Source: Pandoraea oxalativorans (GTDB lineage: Bacteria > Pseudomonadota > Gammaproteobacteria > Burkholderiales > Burkholderiaceae). Taken from it: DNA of 64,000 nucleotides. The DNA is taken from contig NZ_CP011253.3 in assembly GCF_000972785.3 (NCBI RefSeq), positions 3,224,001 to 3,288,000 of the forward strand. The letters run 5' to 3'. Position 1 is the first letter of the stretch. Each line of letters starts with the position of its first letter. The notes under the pieces are model-generated. The model ran no database searches. It was not told where the DNA came from and worked only from the letters and a program-made list of their open reading frames with translations. A program made the translations under genes and the position numbers. This document shows, piece by piece, positions 1 through 9,720 of the stretch.

Positions 1-1769
1 GGCAGCTTGGTCGGCACGACCGTCTCGCGCGCCAGGAAGAACGACGTATCCATCAACTCGAAGTGCATGTCCGTCTTCTCTTCGAGCAGATGCAGCACTT
101 CCTTCACGTCCGGCGTCTCGTTGAAGCCGAACGTCGCGACCACGCTGTACAACCCGCCGGTATGGTCCTTGACCTCGATGCGGCTACCGTCTTCGGCGTA
201 GGGCACGTCAAGCGTGCGGAACGTCAGAAAGATCGTGCGCTCATGCAGAATACGGTTGTGCTTGAGGTTGTGCAGCAGGCTCACCGGGACCAGCGTGTTG
301 CCGCCCGTCAGATAAATGGCGGTACCGGCCACACGATGCGGCGGGTGTGCCAGCAGCCCTTGCAGGAACGGGCCCAGCGGAATCCCGTCGGCGGCCGTGC
401 GCTCACGCAGCAACTGACGGCCCTTGTGCCACGTCATCAGCATGAAGAACAGGAACGCGCCAAGCGCCAGCGGCAGCCAGCCGCCCTCTTCGACCTTGAT
501 CAGGTTCGCGCCGAAGAACGCGAAGTCGACGACAAGGAAGCCTGTGATGATGAGCGCCACGAGGAACTTGTTCCAGTTCCAGACCTTGACCATGACCACG
601 CACGCGAGAATCGTCGTAATGACCATCGTCGTCGTCACCGCAATCCCGTACGCCGCCGCCAGATTGCTCGACGACTTGAACGCCAGCACGATCCAGATGA
701 TCACCAACAGCAGCGACCAGTTGATGACCGGCATGTAGATCTGACCGATCTCGCGATCCGACGTATGCAGAATCTTCATGCGCGGCACGTAGCCGAGCTG
801 AATCGCCTGACTGGTGAGCGAGAACGCCCCCGAAATCACGGCCTGCGACGCGATGACGGTTGCGGCGGTCGCCACAATCACCAGCGGCAGCAGCGCCCAG
901 TCCGGCGCGAGCAGGAAGAACGGGTTCTCGATGGCCTTTGGATTGGACAGCAGCAATGCGCCCTGACCGAAGTAGTTCAGCGCCAGCGCCGGGAAGACGA
1001 GGAACGACCACGCGAAGCGAATCGGACGAATGCCGAAGTGGCCCATATCCGCATACAGCGCTTCTGCACCGGTCAGCACCAGGAACACCGAGCCGAGCAC
1101 GATGTACGCTTGCAGCGCGTGCGTGCGAATGAAGTGAATGCCGTAGTAGGGATTGATCGCCTTGATGATCTCGGGCGCGAGCACCATGTTGTACACGCCT
1201 AGCACGCCGAGAATCACAAACCAGACCACCATGACGGGACCGAACAGACGGCCGACCTTGGCAGTCCCTGATTTCTGCATCGAGAACAGAATGATCAGGA
1301 TGACGATGGTAATCGGCAGTACGAAGCGCGAGAGCGACGGCGCCGCGATCTCCAACCCTTCCACCGCCGACATCACGGAGATGGCCGGTGTGATTACCGC
1401 ATCCCCGTAGAACATACAGGCGCCGAACATCCCCAGCATCATCAGGACGGTGGCCCACCGGCTGCCTGCCCGCACGCTGCGCAGGCTGAGCGCCATGAGC
1501 GCCAGCACGCCGCCTTCGCCACGGTTGTCGGCACGCATCACGAACAACACATACTTCAGGGACACGACGATCACCAGCGCCCAGAACAGCAGCGAGATGA
1601 TGCCGAACACGGCCTGCTGATTAAACGGAATGCCGTGCTGCGGATCGAAACATTCCTTGAGCGCATAGAGCGGGCTGGTGCCGATATCGCCGAAGACCAC
1701 GCCGATGGCCGCCACCATGAGCGCGGGCATGGCCTGAGGGCGCTGCCCGTGTCGAATGTTTTGCGTCAT
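1..1769 (-). CDS. kup: Kup low-affinity potassium transporter (3' end outside window)
   Basis: Inner-membrane K+ uptake permease of the KUP/HAK family, probably H+-coupled. The reading frame starts at the ATG complementary to 1767-1769 and stays open to the left edge, giving 589 codons of an expected roughly 630, so the C-terminal end is missing from the window. The N-terminus carries the family signature [13 protein letters not shown] at about residues 26-38. Many hydrophobic segments follow, and near the edge the soluble C-terminal motif [11 protein letters not shown] is readable. No partner gene is visible, and kup is commonly monocistronic. The start is chosen because the signature begins at the usual distance from it. 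I am sure of the family; regulation is not visible. Confidence 0.93.
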   Translation of the reverse strand, partial: MTQNIRHGQRPQAMPALMVAAIGVVFGDIGTSPLYALKECFDPQHGIPFNQQAVFGIISLLFWALVIVVSLKYVLFVMRADNRGEGGVLALMALSLRSVRAGSRWATVLMMLGMFGACMFYGDAVITPAISVMSAVEGLEIAAPSLSRFVLPITIVILIILFSMQKSGTAKVGRLFGPVMVVWFVILGVLGVYNMVLAPEIIKAINPYYGIHFIRTHALQAYIVLGSVFLVLTGAEALYADMGHFGIRPIRFAWSFLVFPALALNYFGQGALLLSNPKAIENPFFLLAPDWALLPLVIVATAATVIASQAVISGAFSLTSQAIQLGYVPRMKILHTSDREIGQIYMPVINWSLLLVIIWIVLAFKSSSNLAAAYGIAVTTTMVITTILACVVMVKVWNWNKFLVALIITGFLVVDFAFFGANLIKVEEGGWLPLALGAFLFFMLMTWHKGRQLLRERTAADGIPLGPFLQGLLAHPPHRVAGTAIYLTGGNTLVPVSLLHNLKHNRILHERTIFLTFRTLDVPYAEDGSRIEVKDHTGGLYSVVATFGFNETPDVKEVLHLLEEKTDMHFELMDTSFFLARETVVPTKL

Positions 1770-2134
1770 AAGGTTTGGGTAATCGCTTTATTGCGCTGCA
1801 CAAAATGGGCGCTATTCTAACTGGGCGCCGGTTCCCTCGCCAGTCCGGGCAGATGCTGAGCGACGGACCTGTTACATGACATGCTTAGCTAGGATATGAC
1901 GAGCCGCGCGCCGTGACCAGTCCCGCACGGCAAGGGTTTTGCCCGACCTTGGCGCACGTAGGATGGCCGGAGCGGCACCGCTTTTCGAGTTGCAAATGCG
2001 CGACATATGTCAGACATGGGCGATTCGTGTGTCGACAGTCCCGGCAATTGCGTGTAGCGATGGCCGCCAGCGCGTGCGCTTTGGCGTTCACATCGCCTAC
2101 CGACCGTATGGCCCCGGTGTTTGACGCGCCCATG
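1770..2134. other. Intergenic region upstream of kup
   Basis: About 365 bases between the kup start and the terminator of the DUF2968 gene. It must contain the kup promoter on the minus strand, but I cannot single out a convincing -35/-10 pair. Short open frames here have no ribosome binding site and no recognisable protein character, so I call no gene. Confidence 0.5.
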
Positions 2135-2159
2135 AAAAAAGCCGCCCGAAGGCGGCTTT
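2135..2159 (-). terminator. Rho-independent terminator of the DUF2968 gene
   Basis: Perfect stem GCCGCC/GGCGGC extended by A/T pairs, with loop CGAA. Read on the minus strand it is followed by six T residues. It lies about 55 bases after the stop of the DUF2968 gene. Confidence 0.9.
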
Positions 2160-2214
2160 CTCACATCCTGAGACGCCGGAGGCATCATCCAGCGAATCGC
2201 AGGTGCGGCATCGA

Positions 2215-2940
2215 TCAGCGACGACGCGTGGTCTTCTTGGTCGAGCCCTTCACCGAACGCACGAGTTCCGAGTCGACCGTGTTCTGCTGCGCTTCCAGCG
2301 AGCGGATCTGGCCCTGAACGTCGGTCAGGCGAATGCGCGCGGCGCTACGTTCGGTTTCCAGCGCGGCGGCCTGCTCACGCACGGCCTGCTGATTCTGCGC
2401 CAGTGCCTGTTCCTGCTGACGCTGGATGCTGAGATCGTTCTGCACGGCGTTCAGGCGGGTTTCGCTCTCGGCCAGCTGACGCTCGATCATCGCCTTCTGC
2501 GCTTCGAGCTTGATGCGGTTGATTTCGACGTCGGCCAGCACCTGCGTCTGGTGAACGAAGTCGGCGTACAGCGATTCGGCCTTCTTCTCGTTGCTCACCT
2601 TGACCACGCGCCAGAACTGGCCTTCGTGGAACAGGGCGACGTAGTAGCCGAGCGTCTGCGGATAGAACAACAGGCTCGCGCCGTAGCGACCGTTATAGGT
2701 CGTGCGCAGTTCGGTCACTTCCTTGTTCTGGATGCGATCGCGCAGTTCCTGAATCGTGCCCGAGGCTGCGGCGGGTGCCGTCGCCGATTGTGCAGGCACT
2801 GCCGGAGCTGCCAGTTGTGCAGGCGTTGCACCCGTTACGTCGCGCACCGCATCGGCAGCCATCGCTGACGTCCCCCAGGCTGCCAGGCATGCCACCCCCA
2901 CGCCCAACCACAACCGCCCCCGGCAATCACTGATTTTCAT
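2215..2940 (-). CDS. DUF2968 family exported protein
   Basis: 241 residues. An N-terminal signal peptide (basic start, hydrophobic core at about 9-22, AMA|AD cleavage near residue 29) is followed by an Ala/Pro-rich linker. The conserved region then runs from about residue 60 (IQELRDRIQNKEVTELRTTYNG, YGASLLFYP, YYVALFHEGQFWRVVK). The second half (about 125-215) is Gln/Glu/Ala-rich and predicted to be coiled coil, and the tail is basic and ends in TTRRR. I recognise the middle part as DUF2968, a family I know from Burkholderia-type bacteria with no assigned function. It is probably periplasmic. It stands alone with its own terminator. Confidence 0.8.
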   Translation of the reverse strand: MKISDCRGRLWLGVGVACLAAWGTSAMAADAVRDVTGATPAQLAAPAVPAQSATAPAAASGTIQELRDRIQNKEVTELRTTYNGRYGASLLFYPQTLGYYVALFHEGQFWRVVKVSNEKKAESLYADFVHQTQVLADVEINRIKLEAQKAMIERQLAESETRLNAVQNDLSIQRQQEQALAQNQQAVREQAAALETERSAARIRLTDVQGQIRSLEAQQNTVDSELVRSVKGSTKKTTRRR

Positions 2941-3277
2941 CTGATCTGTTTTCCTGTTATCGACCGGACCGTTTTACGGCCCTTATTCGTCGCATTCATT
3001 CGCCACCCCGGACTTCGTCCCGAGGATCTGAGACCTGCGTATTTGTGGAATGATAACCGCATGCCCGCAATAGCCGACAATTCTATCCATTGAGACGCGC
3101 TCTTCCAAGCAGGGAATGCGTTATTGTGCGCCCTCGATTTCATCTGTTGATACTGCGCAACTGAAGGGGCGCGAGACTTCCGGTCAGGCGAAGCCGTTTG
3201 TCAGAAAAATCCCGTCATTCAAGGTGCGATTGAGGCATTCCCCACGCAGCACGCGGGGCCGTGCTTATCTCTCTTGT
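2941..3277. other. Intergenic region between the sigma-54 regulator and the DUF2968 gene
   Basis: About 337 bases downstream of the sigma-54 regulator and upstream of the DUF2968 gene, both on the minus strand. It should hold the DUF2968 promoter. I see no credible gene, RNA or strong terminator in it. Confidence 0.45.
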
Positions 3278-4684
3278 TTATCCCTCATATTCGCTCGCCA
3301 GCTCCGAGTCGTTGCCGACGATCTGATATTTGCGCATCTTCTCCCACAGCACCTTGCGGCTGATGCCCAGCGCGTTCGCCGTGTCCTGACGCCGCCATCC
3401 GTTGGCGTCGAGCGCGGCAACGATACGCGCGCGCTCGGTGGCGTCCCAGCGCGCGCGCTCGGCCAGTGCCCCGCTGCGTGCCGGATCGTCGGCGCGCGGC
3501 ACCGCCCCGGTGGCGCCCATCGACAGTGCATCGAAGATCGGACGGATGCGCCGCTCGTCCCAGCCCCCGAGTTGCCGATAGATGATGCCGACACGTTCGG
3601 CGATATTGCGCATTTCGCGGACGTTGCCGGGAAACACGCCGCCTTCGACCAGTTCGCGCAGCCACGGCGGCACCTGCGCGCCGACTTCGCTGTCGCCGAC
3701 CACCTTGCCGAGATACGCCGTGAAGACGGCCAGTTTGTCGACCGGTCCCCGTTCTTCGAGACTCGGGATGTGCAGCTCGATCACGGCCAGACGATAGAAC
3801 AGGTCGGCGCGGAACAGCTCGTCGCGCACCATCGACTTCAGGTTCTTGTTGGTGGCCGCCACCAGCCGGAAGTCGAGCTTCACCGGCTGCGCCGAGCCCA
3901 GACGCGTCACCGCACTGTCCTCGAGCACTCGCAGCAGCTTGACCTGCTGATATAGCGGCAGATCGCCGATTTCGTCGAGGAACAGCGTGCCGTCGTTGGC
4001 TTGCTCGAAGTATCCCTTGTGCGAGTACAACGCCCCGGTGAACGCCCCTTTGGCGTGCCCGAAGAAGTGCGACTCGAACAGGCCGTCGGGAATCGCACCG
4101 CAGTTCACGGCAACGAACGGCCCCTGCCCGTAATGGCTCTGCTTGTCGTGCAGCAGACGCGCAATCCGCTCCTTGCCCACGCCGGTCTCGCCATGAATCA
4201 GCACGTTCGAATCGCAGTCGGCGAAGGCGTCCACCTCGGCGAGCAGGCCGAGCATCGCACTCGATTGGGCGACGAGCGGGTCGGACGGTACGGGTGCGCG
4301 GTCGGCCTCCGCAATCGCACCGGAGAGTTTGAAGATGAGCGTACGCAGTTCCGCGCCGGAGAAGTCGAGCGTGAGGATGTTGCTGTATTCGGGCGGAAAG
4401 ACACTCCGGTCGTTCTCGCGCGGCGTAGTCGCCACCCAGATCACCGGCATGCCGTGACCGAGTTGCCATTCGTTCGCGTTGGTCGACGCGCCTTCGATCA
4501 CCGACACGCTGACCACTGCGATGGACGGCCGCGCACGCGTGCGCTCGCGCGACAGGTCGATACCGTCCGCACGAATCACTTCCATGTCGAAGCTGGCGAG
4601 GCAATGCGACACGCGGTCGGCGATGTCCGACTTGCCTTCCCACACGTAGACATCGAGGTCTTCACGTACTGGCTTGCTTTTCAT
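3278..4684 (-). CDS. Sigma-54 (RpoN) dependent enhancer-binding transcriptional activator
   Basis: 468 residues. The N-terminal domain (about 1-130) looks like a degenerate receiver/sensor without a clear phosphoacceptor pocket. The AAA+ domain has Walker A GETGVGKE (165-172), the sigma-54 contact loop GAFTGA (213-218), Walker [10 protein letters not shown] (232-240) and arginine-finger region FRADLFYRL (291-299). A Fis-type helix-turn-helix lies at about 429-452 ([18 protein letters not shown]). It should therefore bind upstream enhancers and remodel RpoN holoenzyme. It is the last gene of the Tad cluster, about 100 bases after tadG, and two sigma-54 promoters sit at the other end of the locus, so it is the likely local regulator. 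The start lacks a strong ribosome binding site. Confidence 0.92.
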   Translation of the reverse strand: MKSKPVREDLDVYVWEGKSDIADRVSHCLASFDMEVIRADGIDLSRERTRARPSIAVVSVSVIEGASTNANEWQLGHGMPVIWVATTPRENDRSVFPPEYSNILTLDFSGAELRTLIFKLSGAIAEADRAPVPSDPLVAQSSAMLGLLAEVDAFADCDSNVLIHGETGVGKERIARLLHDKQSHYGQGPFVAVNCGAIPDGLFESHFFGHAKGAFTGALYSHKGYFEQANDGTLFLDEIGDLPLYQQVKLLRVLEDSAVTRLGSAQPVKLDFRLVAATNKNLKSMVRDELFRADLFYRLAVIELHIPSLEERGPVDKLAVFTAYLGKVVGDSEVGAQVPPWLRELVEGGVFPGNVREMRNIAERVGIIYRQLGGWDERRIRPIFDALSMGATGAVPRADDPARSGALAERARWDATERARIVAALDANGWRRQDTANALGISRKVLWEKMRKYQIVGNDSELASEYEG

Positions 4685-4699
4685 GCTGATTCGCTCGTT

Positions 4700-4722
4700 G
4701 ACGAACGCCCCCGGCGTTCGTC
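4700..4722 (-). other. Perfect inverted repeat in the leader of the sigma-54 regulator
   Basis: Arms GACGAACGCC and GGCGTTCGTC, 10 of 10 paired, with a 3-base loop. It ends 16 bases before the regulator's start codon. There is no T-run, so it is more likely an RNA hairpin or operator affecting regulator expression than a strong terminator. Confidence 0.6.
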
Positions 4723-4739
4723 CTGGTGAAATTCGGTGC

Positions 4740-4765
4740 GCCGCCCGGGCTCCGGTTCGGGCGGC
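4740..4765 (-). other. Second inverted repeat between tadG and the regulator
   Basis: Arms GCCGCCCG and CGGGCGGC (8 pairs, 10-base loop), about 20 bases after the tadG stop. Together with the hairpin at 4700-4722 it makes a double stem-loop in the intercistronic gap. It is probably a processing or attenuation element that sets regulator level relative to the pilus genes. Confidence 0.5.
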
Positions 4766-4787
4766 GCGGCATGTTCCGATAGCTTCG

Positions 4788-6923
4788 CTAATACACGAGC
4801 TGCACGAGCCCGTTCTGACAATTGATGCTGTCGACCGTCACCGTCGTCATGCCCAGCGTGATGCCCAGCGACGACAGCAGCGTGTTCAGCACGTTGCTCA
4901 GCGGCGTAAGCAGCGGGTTGAGCAAGGTGTAGAGCACGCTGCCGAGGACGGGTGAGATGTCGGAGCTGCCGATCGAACCCGACACCGCGTTAATTCGGCA
5001 CTGATTGGCGTTGCCGGACAGGTTGCACAGTAGATCGGTGACACCGCCGAGCAAGCCGCTCACAATGCCGCCCAACGTGTTCACCAGCCCCGTGACCAGC
5101 CCGCCAACGCCCCCCAGCACTTGAGGCAGATTGAGCGTGAGCACGCCGCCAAGCGTTGTGCCGAGCGCGTTGGTCGTGGCCTTCAGTCCCGCCGCCGCCG
5201 AACTGAGAAACGAGTTGACGGTGGAGATCGACGCCCCGGTCAGCGCCGTCGGCACGTTGTTCACCAACCCCGTGCCGATGGTCCCGGATGTCGACGTGCC
5301 ACCGGCACTCACGTCAAGAGACAAACCGGTGAGCAACGCCGAGACGATCTGACTCAGATTCACGTTCGATCCAATGGGCCCGACCTTCTGTGGAAACGGT
5401 CCCGTGAAAGTGATCGGCGCGGGCGAATTGGTCGCGAGCGAGAGGTTGACGTTCGCCCCGACATTGATGAGCCCGAGTAACGTCGCGATGTTCGTGCGTT
5501 GTGTCATGAGCGTGGTGCAGCTCGCCGGGTTGGTCTGGACATTTACGCCACTGGCTGCCGCCCCCACGCAAACATTCACTAGCCCCGAGTTAACCTGCAA
5601 CGTGGTCGATGGCGTCGCACCGCATTGCAACGCCGTGACTGTCGCAGTCGACTGCGCGACCTCCAGCACCAGAGGCAAGTTAAGCGTCGTCCCCGCCGCA
5701 TTCAGAATCCCCGCCAGCGGGCCTGCGCTGGACGCCGCCGAATTGACCGTCAGGAACAGCCGCACCTGCGCGTTCGTCGCCGTCGCCCCAACCCCTCCGA
5801 CGCCGATCTGTGGCGGCGAGATCACTCGCGCGACCACCGACACTGTGCCGCCGAGAATATTGAGTGATGGGATCGCAACGGCATTGTTCCCCGTCCCGCC
5901 GACAACGGCGGCCGTGATCAGATCCGAGATGCCCACGTTGGCGTTCAGCGCGTTCGCCGCGCTCACTCCCGCCGCATCGATGTTGGCGATGATGCCCGGC
6001 GTCGTTGCCGAGCCGAGCAGGTTGATCGGCAGATTGAGGACCGGGCTGTTCGCAAACACATTGATGAGGTTGTTCATCGCCGTAACGGACGCCGACAACG
6101 CGCCGTTCTGCGTGACGAGTGCCGTATTCGTCGCACTCAGCAATGTGCCAACCGTGAGGTTCTTCACCGCCGCGACGCCAGAGAGCGACGCCACGCTCAC
6201 ATCCCCCGTCACGGGCACGCCGAGCGCCTGCAACAGTCCCTTGGGCGTAATGTTCACGCCGACGAGTTGCTGCGCCGCGCCCACGTAAAGCGCTGGCGAG
6301 ATCCCCACGGAATTGAGCAGCGGCGCGAGGACCGAATTATTCGCATCGAGCGCGAGCAGCCCCGAATCGACCGTGAACGTCACCACTGCCGGGGCCTTGC
6401 GTGCGACGGCGTTGGCGGAAATCGTGCGGGTGCCCGCCAGTTGGAAGAACGACGGGACGCCGAGCGTCAGCGTCACCGAGACGGCGTTGCCGCTCGCCGC
6501 ATTGGCCGACGTCGCGGCGACGAACGTCCCCGGTGTCGTCGCCGTGGCTGCTGGCGACGTCCAGGTCCCGCACGACGTGGCGATCGTCAGACCGGTAACG
6601 TTGTTGCCGAGGTTCGACGCCACATTCGCCCGCTCGACCGTGTCGTACGACGTCGTGTTGGCGCAACCGGGCAGCGTTTGGGCCCCGGCGAGCGCCGCCA
6701 TGTCGGCGGCACGTTGCAGACCGCGTCGCTTCATGAAGGCGAAACCGGCGTCGATGGAGAACGCCAGAATCAGCACGACCGTCAGGAAGATGAAGGCGAG
6801 AATCGGCACCGACCCGCGCTGGCGTCCGGCAAACCCTACCGTACGCCTTGCACCGTTCGCACCGTTCGTACCTTTGGCACGAGTCGTGTCATTCGTTGAG
6901 CGCCCACGCGCACGCGGAGTCAT
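4788..6923 (-). CDS. tadG: TadG-like Flp pilus assembly protein
   Basis: 711 residues. A basic N-terminus is followed by a TadE/G-type membrane segment at about 38-58 ([19 protein letters not shown]) and the typical following motif [22 protein letters not shown], which is diagnostic for TadG proteins. The remainder is a large Ala/Thr/Val/Asn-rich exported domain with few charged residues. The last 200 residues carry repeated hydrophobic Gly-Gly-Leu/Val patterns ([20 protein letters not shown]) resembling those of the lipoproteins at 19-25 kb. TadG is a minor, membrane-anchored component of the Flp/Tad pilus machine. It follows the DUF3613 gene by 6 bases, so it is translationally linked. Confidence 0.85.
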   Translation of the reverse strand: MTPRARGRSTNDTTRAKGTNGANGARRTVGFAGRQRGSVPILAFIFLTVVLILAFSIDAGFAFMKRRGLQRAADMAALAGAQTLPGCANTTSYDTVERANVASNLGNNVTGLTIATSCGTWTSPAATATTPGTFVAATSANAASGNAVSVTLTLGVPSFFQLAGTRTISANAVARKAPAVVTFTVDSGLLALDANNSVLAPLLNSVGISPALYVGAAQQLVGVNITPKGLLQALGVPVTGDVSVASLSGVAAVKNLTVGTLLSATNTALVTQNGALSASVTAMNNLINVFANSPVLNLPINLLGSATTPGIIANIDAAGVSAANALNANVGISDLITAAVVGGTGNNAVAIPSLNILGGTVSVVARVISPPQIGVGGVGATATNAQVRLFLTVNSAASSAGPLAGILNAAGTTLNLPLVLEVAQSTATVTALQCGATPSTTLQVNSGLVNVCVGAAASGVNVQTNPASCTTLMTQRTNIATLLGLINVGANVNLSLATNSPAPITFTGPFPQKVGPIGSNVNLSQIVSALLTGLSLDVSAGGTSTSGTIGTGLVNNVPTALTGASISTVNSFLSSAAAGLKATTNALGTTLGGVLTLNLPQVLGGVGGLVTGLVNTLGGIVSGLLGGVTDLLCNLSGNANQCRINAVSGSIGSSDISPVLGSVLYTLLNPLLTPLSNVLNTLLSSLGITLGMTTVTVDSINCQNGLVQLVY

Positions 6924-6929
6924 GAAACA

Positions 6930-7535
6930 TCACTGGCTCGCGCCAGCCCCCGCTGCCGCCGGTGTCGCGCCACCGCCGTTGCCGCCGCCACCGCCCGTGC
7001 CGTTATCGCTCTGGACCATCGTGGTGAAGAACGCCGGAATCGCGTAGTTGAAGCTCTCCAGATAACGACGGTAAGCGCGCGACGCCGTCGCCCCGAGCAT
7101 CGGCAAGCCGGGACCCGCAGCAAGATTATTCGACTGCACGGCGAGCAACGCTTCGGTCTCGTCGCCGAGCATGCCGTCGCGCGCTGGCGATCCGACGACC
7201 GGCGGTGAGGTGCGACGCACCACGTCGGCCGGAATACGGACCGCCTGCTGCGAGGGCGCTGCCGTGCTCTGCGCAACGGGTGCCTGCTGTGCGGGGGGCG
7301 CGACCGGTGCCTGTTGCGCCACCGGCGCGGCGGACGTTGTAGCGACGGCGCGCGAGTCCGTCCCACTCACCGTCCCACTCACCGCCCCACTCACCGTCCC
7401 GCCCATCGTGCCGGTGACGGGTGCGTTGCTCTGCGCTGCGGCGGCTCCGGCCCAAAGCGTGAACACGGCAAGCCCGAGCTGCGCCGCACGAAGCGGACGA
7501 ACGCCCGGTGTTCCCTGAAGTTTCTGGTTGGCCAT
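6930..7535 (-). CDS. DUF3613-type exported protein of the Tad locus
   Basis: 201 residues from the ATG at 7533-7535, chosen because AGGGGAGA lies just upstream and a signal peptide follows (AQLGLAVFTLWAGAAAAQ, cleavage about residue 35). After an Ala/Pro/Gln-rich low-complexity stretch comes a short conserved module GDETEALLAVQ...GPGLPMLGATASRAYRRYLESFNYAIP at about 120-170, which I recognise as DUF3613, often found in beta-proteobacterial tad loci. The tail is Gly/Ala-rich. Its function is unknown; the position between tadD and tadG suggests a periplasmic pilus accessory role. Family name from memory, moderately sure. Confidence 0.75.
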   Translation of the reverse strand: MANQKLQGTPGVRPLRAAQLGLAVFTLWAGAAAAQSNAPVTGTMGGTVSGAVSGTVSGTDSRAVATTSAAPVAQQAPVAPPAQQAPVAQSTAAPSQQAVRIPADVVRRTSPPVVGSPARDGMLGDETEALLAVQSNNLAAGPGLPMLGATASRAYRRYLESFNYAIPAFFTTMVQSDNGTGGGGGNGGGATPAAAGAGASQ

Positions 7536-7569
7536 CTTCACGTCTCCCCTGATGTTGCTGCGTTCGTTC

Positions 7570-8667
7570 TTACTGCGAATGCGCGAACCGGTCGAGCATC
7601 GACGTCGGCATGTCGCTGCGCGGTCCGTCCCCGGCACGCGCGAGTTTGGCGTCCGATGCCGAGGTAACCGGCGCGGCCTGCCCCGACTTCGACGTCCCCT
7701 TGTTCTGTCCATCGTCCGTCGCACCCGCTTGCGGCAGTCGCACCACGACCGGCCCGTCACTGCTTGTGCTCGCGCGGGCCGGTGTCGCGACGGCCGATGC
7801 CGTTGCCACGGGGGGCGCGGCCTGTGGTGCGATGGCGGCCGCCGCCTGTGCTGCGGCCCGTGCCGAGGCGGCGTCTGCGGCCTGCTTGCGTGCCTTGGTC
7901 TGCGCCCGGATATCGGCGGCCAGCTTGTCGATGGCTTCGCGCGTGGACGGCGGCATCTTGGCGTTCGTCATCATCGCGTCGGCGCGCGAGCGATCGCCGG
8001 TCACGAGCAGATACACCGCCAGATTGCTGAGCACCTTTTTGCTGTCCGGCTGCAACTCGGCCGCCTGTGCCAGCGGCACACGCGCGGCAGCGGGCTCGCC
8101 GTTGCGCAGCAGCGCGAAGCCGAGATCGCTGAGATAGAACGCTTGCGTCGGCGCGCGCGACACCGCCTCGCGCAACGCTTGCGTGGCCCCGGCGTAATCC
8201 TTGCGCTGTGCGGCCACCAATCCCAGACCGTGCCACGCGGCGGCGGCTTCGGTGCTGCCCAGCAGTTGGCGGTACGCCTGCTCCGCCGCGTCGGGCTGCC
8301 CCGTCTCGCGCAGGGCATCGGCACGAAGAATGTCGACGTCAGGTGCCGAGCCGAATTGCATGCGGAATTGTTCGATATGCGCGAGCGACGCGAAGTACGA
8401 GCCCTGATCCTGCACCTGACGGATCATCGACAGATACAACTCGCGCGTGTCGGGCTTCGCAAGCTTCGCCTTTTCCTCGTCGTTCTGCTGCGCCTGCATC
8501 AACGCGGCGGCCGACGGTGCGCCGTAAGCGCCCATCGTCGGCCCGCTGCTGCACCCGCCCAGCAGGGCGGCACACAGCGCGACGGCCATAGTGGCCACGG
8601 TGGACGCAGCGACCGCACCGGCATGGCGCGTGCGCTCACGTGCAGGAAATCGTGTCTGGATCGGCAT
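7570..8667 (-). CDS. tadD: TadD-like TPR lipoprotein
   Basis: 365 residues from the ATG at 8665-8667. The lipoprotein signal peptide ends in lipobox LLGGC (Cys about residue 39). Tetratricopeptide repeats run from about 90 to 240 (ADALRETGQPDAAEQAYRQLL, GLGLVAAQRKDYAGATQALREA, AVYLLVTGDRSRADAMM), followed by a basic Ala-rich region and a low-complexity C-terminus. TadD is the outer-membrane-associated pilotin/assembly TPR protein of Tad systems. It starts 2 bases after the tadC stop, so the two are translationally coupled. Confidence 0.87.
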   Translation of the reverse strand: MPIQTRFPARERTRHAGAVAASTVATMAVALCAALLGGCSSGPTMGAYGAPSAAALMQAQQNDEEKAKLAKPDTRELYLSMIRQVQDQGSYFASLAHIEQFRMQFGSAPDVDILRADALRETGQPDAAEQAYRQLLGSTEAAAAWHGLGLVAAQRKDYAGATQALREAVSRAPTQAFYLSDLGFALLRNGEPAAARVPLAQAAELQPDSKKVLSNLAVYLLVTGDRSRADAMMTNAKMPPSTREAIDKLAADIRAQTKARKQAADAASARAAAQAAAAIAPQAAPPVATASAVATPARASTSSDGPVVVRLPQAGATDDGQNKGTSKSGQAAPVTSASDAKLARAGDGPRSDMPTSMLDRFAHSQ

Positions 8668-8669
8668 GG

Positions 8670-9701
8670 TCAATTCATGGCCTCCATGGATTTGGTCAGC
8701 GACAGCAGCGCCGGTCCCGCGACCATGAGCATCAGCGCGGGCAGCAGCGTGAGCATCATGGCCAGCGTCATCTTCACCGTCAGCTTGCCGATGCGCTCCT
8801 TCATCGTCTGACGGCGCTGTTCGCGCAAGCGGTCGCTGAACTGTTGCAGCGGCTCCTGCACCGCACCGCCATGCTGTTCGACCTGCACGATGAGCCTCAC
8901 CAGCGCGCGCAGATCGTCGTTGTCGTACACCTCGCGCAGCCGTCCCATCGACGCCTCGCGACCGCGCCCCGACGCGTACTGGCGGTTGGCGTTTTCGAAT
9001 TCCTTCGACAGAATCGGCAGCACTTCGCGAAAGTCGGACACCACCACGTACAAGCTCTGGTCCATCGACAGCCCGACGCCTTGCAGCAGTCGCAACAAGT
9101 CGATGAGCAACGGCAGTTCGTCCACCAGATCGCGACGACGTTGTCCTGCCTTGCGCTGCACGTAGAACTTCGGTGCGAGCAATCCGGCGCCTGCCGCGCC
9201 GATCAGCCGCAGGATCGTGCCGAGTCCGCCACCGCCCGGAAACCACAACCAGACAATCAGTGGCAGCACCACCGCCAGCGCCACGCGCGTGAACAGGAAC
9301 AGCGACTTGGCGCGCACGCTGTCATAGCCGCATTGCGCGAGCAGCAGACGATCTTCCGCCGCAATCAGGTTCTGTCCGAGACGTGTTTCCGACCATTGCT
9401 TGCCGAGTGCCGCCGCACGGTCGAGCAGCGAGCGCCAGCCACGCTGCCTACCCTCGCCCGACGCCTGTGCATCGTCATCGCCATTCGCACGCAAGCCCGC
9501 CGGGGATGTCGCCGCGCGCAACGCCGCAAGCGCCTGTTGCTGACGGCTCGCCAGCACCTGATCGATCATCCTGCCACTGCGCCCCTGACGCACGGCGCGC
9601 AGCAAGATTGCCGACGCCGCAAGCAACAGCCCGGCCGCGACCATCAGCAGGCCGAGCATCATCCAGGTTTGCGAGTCCGTCGAGAACGATGAGAAGTTCA
9701 T
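8670..9701 (-). CDS. tadC: TadC inner-membrane platform protein (T2SS F family)
   Basis: 343 residues. One N-terminal membrane segment (about 14-34), a cytoplasmic region, then the type II secretion F domain with helices at about 135-155, 160-178 and a C-terminal hairpin near 305-335. Typical motifs include RRRDLVDELPLLIDLLRLLQGVG and GGAVQEPLQQFSDRLREQRR. With TadB it forms the inner-membrane base that couples the TadA ATPase to pilin polymerisation. It lies 19 bases downstream of tadB and 2 bases before tadD in one transcription unit. Confidence 0.9.
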   Translation of the reverse strand: MNFSSFSTDSQTWMMLGLLMVAAGLLLAASAILLRAVRQGRSGRMIDQVLASRQQQALAALRAATSPAGLRANGDDDAQASGEGRQRGWRSLLDRAAALGKQWSETRLGQNLIAAEDRLLLAQCGYDSVRAKSLFLFTRVALAVVLPLIVWLWFPGGGGLGTILRLIGAAGAGLLAPKFYVQRKAGQRRRDLVDELPLLIDLLRLLQGVGLSMDQSLYVVVSDFREVLPILSKEFENANRQYASGRGREASMGRLREVYDNDDLRALVRLIVQVEQHGGAVQEPLQQFSDRLREQRRQTMKERIGKLTVKMTLAMMLTLLPALMLMVAGPALLSLTKSMEAMN

Positions 9702-9720
9702 GGCTGCGGGTCCTTCGCGC

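Noticed and set aside
1885..2317. Several short frames between kup and the DUF2968 gene
   Set aside because: They overlap a clear terminator, lack start context and have shadow-like Arg/Cys-rich composition.
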